Positions 63,931 to 64,000 of a stretch of 64,000 nt of DNA are shown here, one piece after another. The position numbers and the translations under genes were made by a program. The DNA comes from Luteimonas rhizosphaerae (lineage in GTDB: Bacteria; Pseudomonadota; Gammaproteobacteria; Xanthomonadales; Xanthomonadaceae). Every line of letters begins with the position of its first letter. The stretch's first letter is position 1. The notes beneath the pieces were generated by a model, which was given only the letters and a program-made list of their open reading frames with translations, was not told the DNA's origin and did no database searches. The DNA is taken from NCBI RefSeq assembly GCF_002849595.1, contig NZ_NRQR01000001.1, positions 30,054-94,053 of the forward strand. Reading direction: 5' to 3'.

Positions 63931-64000
63931 CTAGTCCTCGCGCGCCCGACGCGGCGCACGCCCGAGCCGGGCGCGTTCGAGCGCCCACAGGGCGGCGACG
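63931..64000 (-). CDS. Possible 3' end of a gene cut by the window edge
   Basis: One minus-strand frame is open from the window edge and stops with TAG at 63931; it would encode a basic C-terminus ending RRARED. Only 22 codons are visible, so neither coding status nor family can be judged. It lies 31 bases upstream of the GFA gene start. Confidence 0.3.
   Translation of the reverse strand, partial: VAALWALERARLGRAPRRARED

Overview
The window is about 64 kb of very GC-rich chromosomal DNA with short intergenic gaps and many 1-4 base gene overlaps. Gene order and protein sequence point to the Xanthomonadaceae/Lysobacteraceae (Gammaproteobacteria, Lysobacter/Luteimonas/Stenotrophomonas-like). 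The signs are the lexA-recA-recX-alaS-csrA order, a LexA operator of the exact Xanthomonas type, a subclass B3 beta-lactamase close to Stenotrophomonas L1, and GTAG-headed palindromic repeats like those of Stenotrophomonas and Xanthomonas. The genus is an inference. There is no phage, transposase, integrase or CRISPR array; this is mostly core genome with scattered accessory functions.

Layout. 0-10 kb: tsaE and nnr (minus), queG (plus), then a minus-strand operon pcnB-folK-panB-panC-panD-pgi-GNAT (RNA polyadenylation, folate, pantothenate, glycolysis), with tRNA-Glu(CTC) divergent from it. 10-18.6 kb: fdxA; dapA-bamC divergent from gcvR-bcp, the same arrangement as in E. coli; a PIN-PhoH ATPase; a DUF1275 membrane protein; and an overlapping chain thiD - alpha/beta hydrolase - TviB-type UDP-sugar dehydrogenase. 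18.7-24.7 kb: tRNA-Arg(ACG), tRNA-Ser(GCT), csrA, alaS, recX, recA and lexA, all on the minus strand; recA is broken by a short deletion with a frameshift as written. 24.8-34.3 kb: an intracellular 3-hydroxybutyrate oligomer hydrolase, a small lipoprotein, then pyrG-kdsA-eno-ftsB-ispD-ispF-truD, and an acidic exported protein.

34.6-43.3 kb: parE (plus) converges on a minus-strand group slyD (broken), DUF418 protein, dadA-like oxidase, gor, hutG-like and an EmrB/MdtD-type exporter. 43.4-53.7 kb is an envelope and periplasm region: two tandem NlpC/P60 peptidases, a small membrane protein, a broken bile-acid-family symporter, the L1-like metallo-beta-lactamase, a paired M16 peptidase (one catalytic, one degenerate subunit), a dicarboxylate/glutamate symporter and a lipoprotein alkaline phosphatase. 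53.7-58.7 kb carries two repeat units, then bdhA-patatin, hemJ, a methyltransferase and phaZ. 58.7-64 kb: a PadR regulator with a DUF1700/sensor membrane protein, a lipoprotein cyclophilin, speG, a small acidic protein, a Tat-type aldo-keto reductase, a GFA-domain protein and the edge of one more gene.

Functional threads: (1) polyhydroxybutyrate breakdown is spread over three places: PhaZ frees 3HB oligomers, the oligomer hydrolase makes 3HB, and BdhA oxidises it to acetoacetate; phaZ has a CTGC-N3-GCAG site of the PhaR type just upstream. (2) The SOS module has a perfect LexA operator two bases from the lexA start codon. (3) Three genes (recA, slyD, the symporter) each show a short internal deletion that breaks the frame while both halves stay well conserved. 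This is either recent decay or, more likely, an assembly artefact, and it is the main thing a reader should verify.
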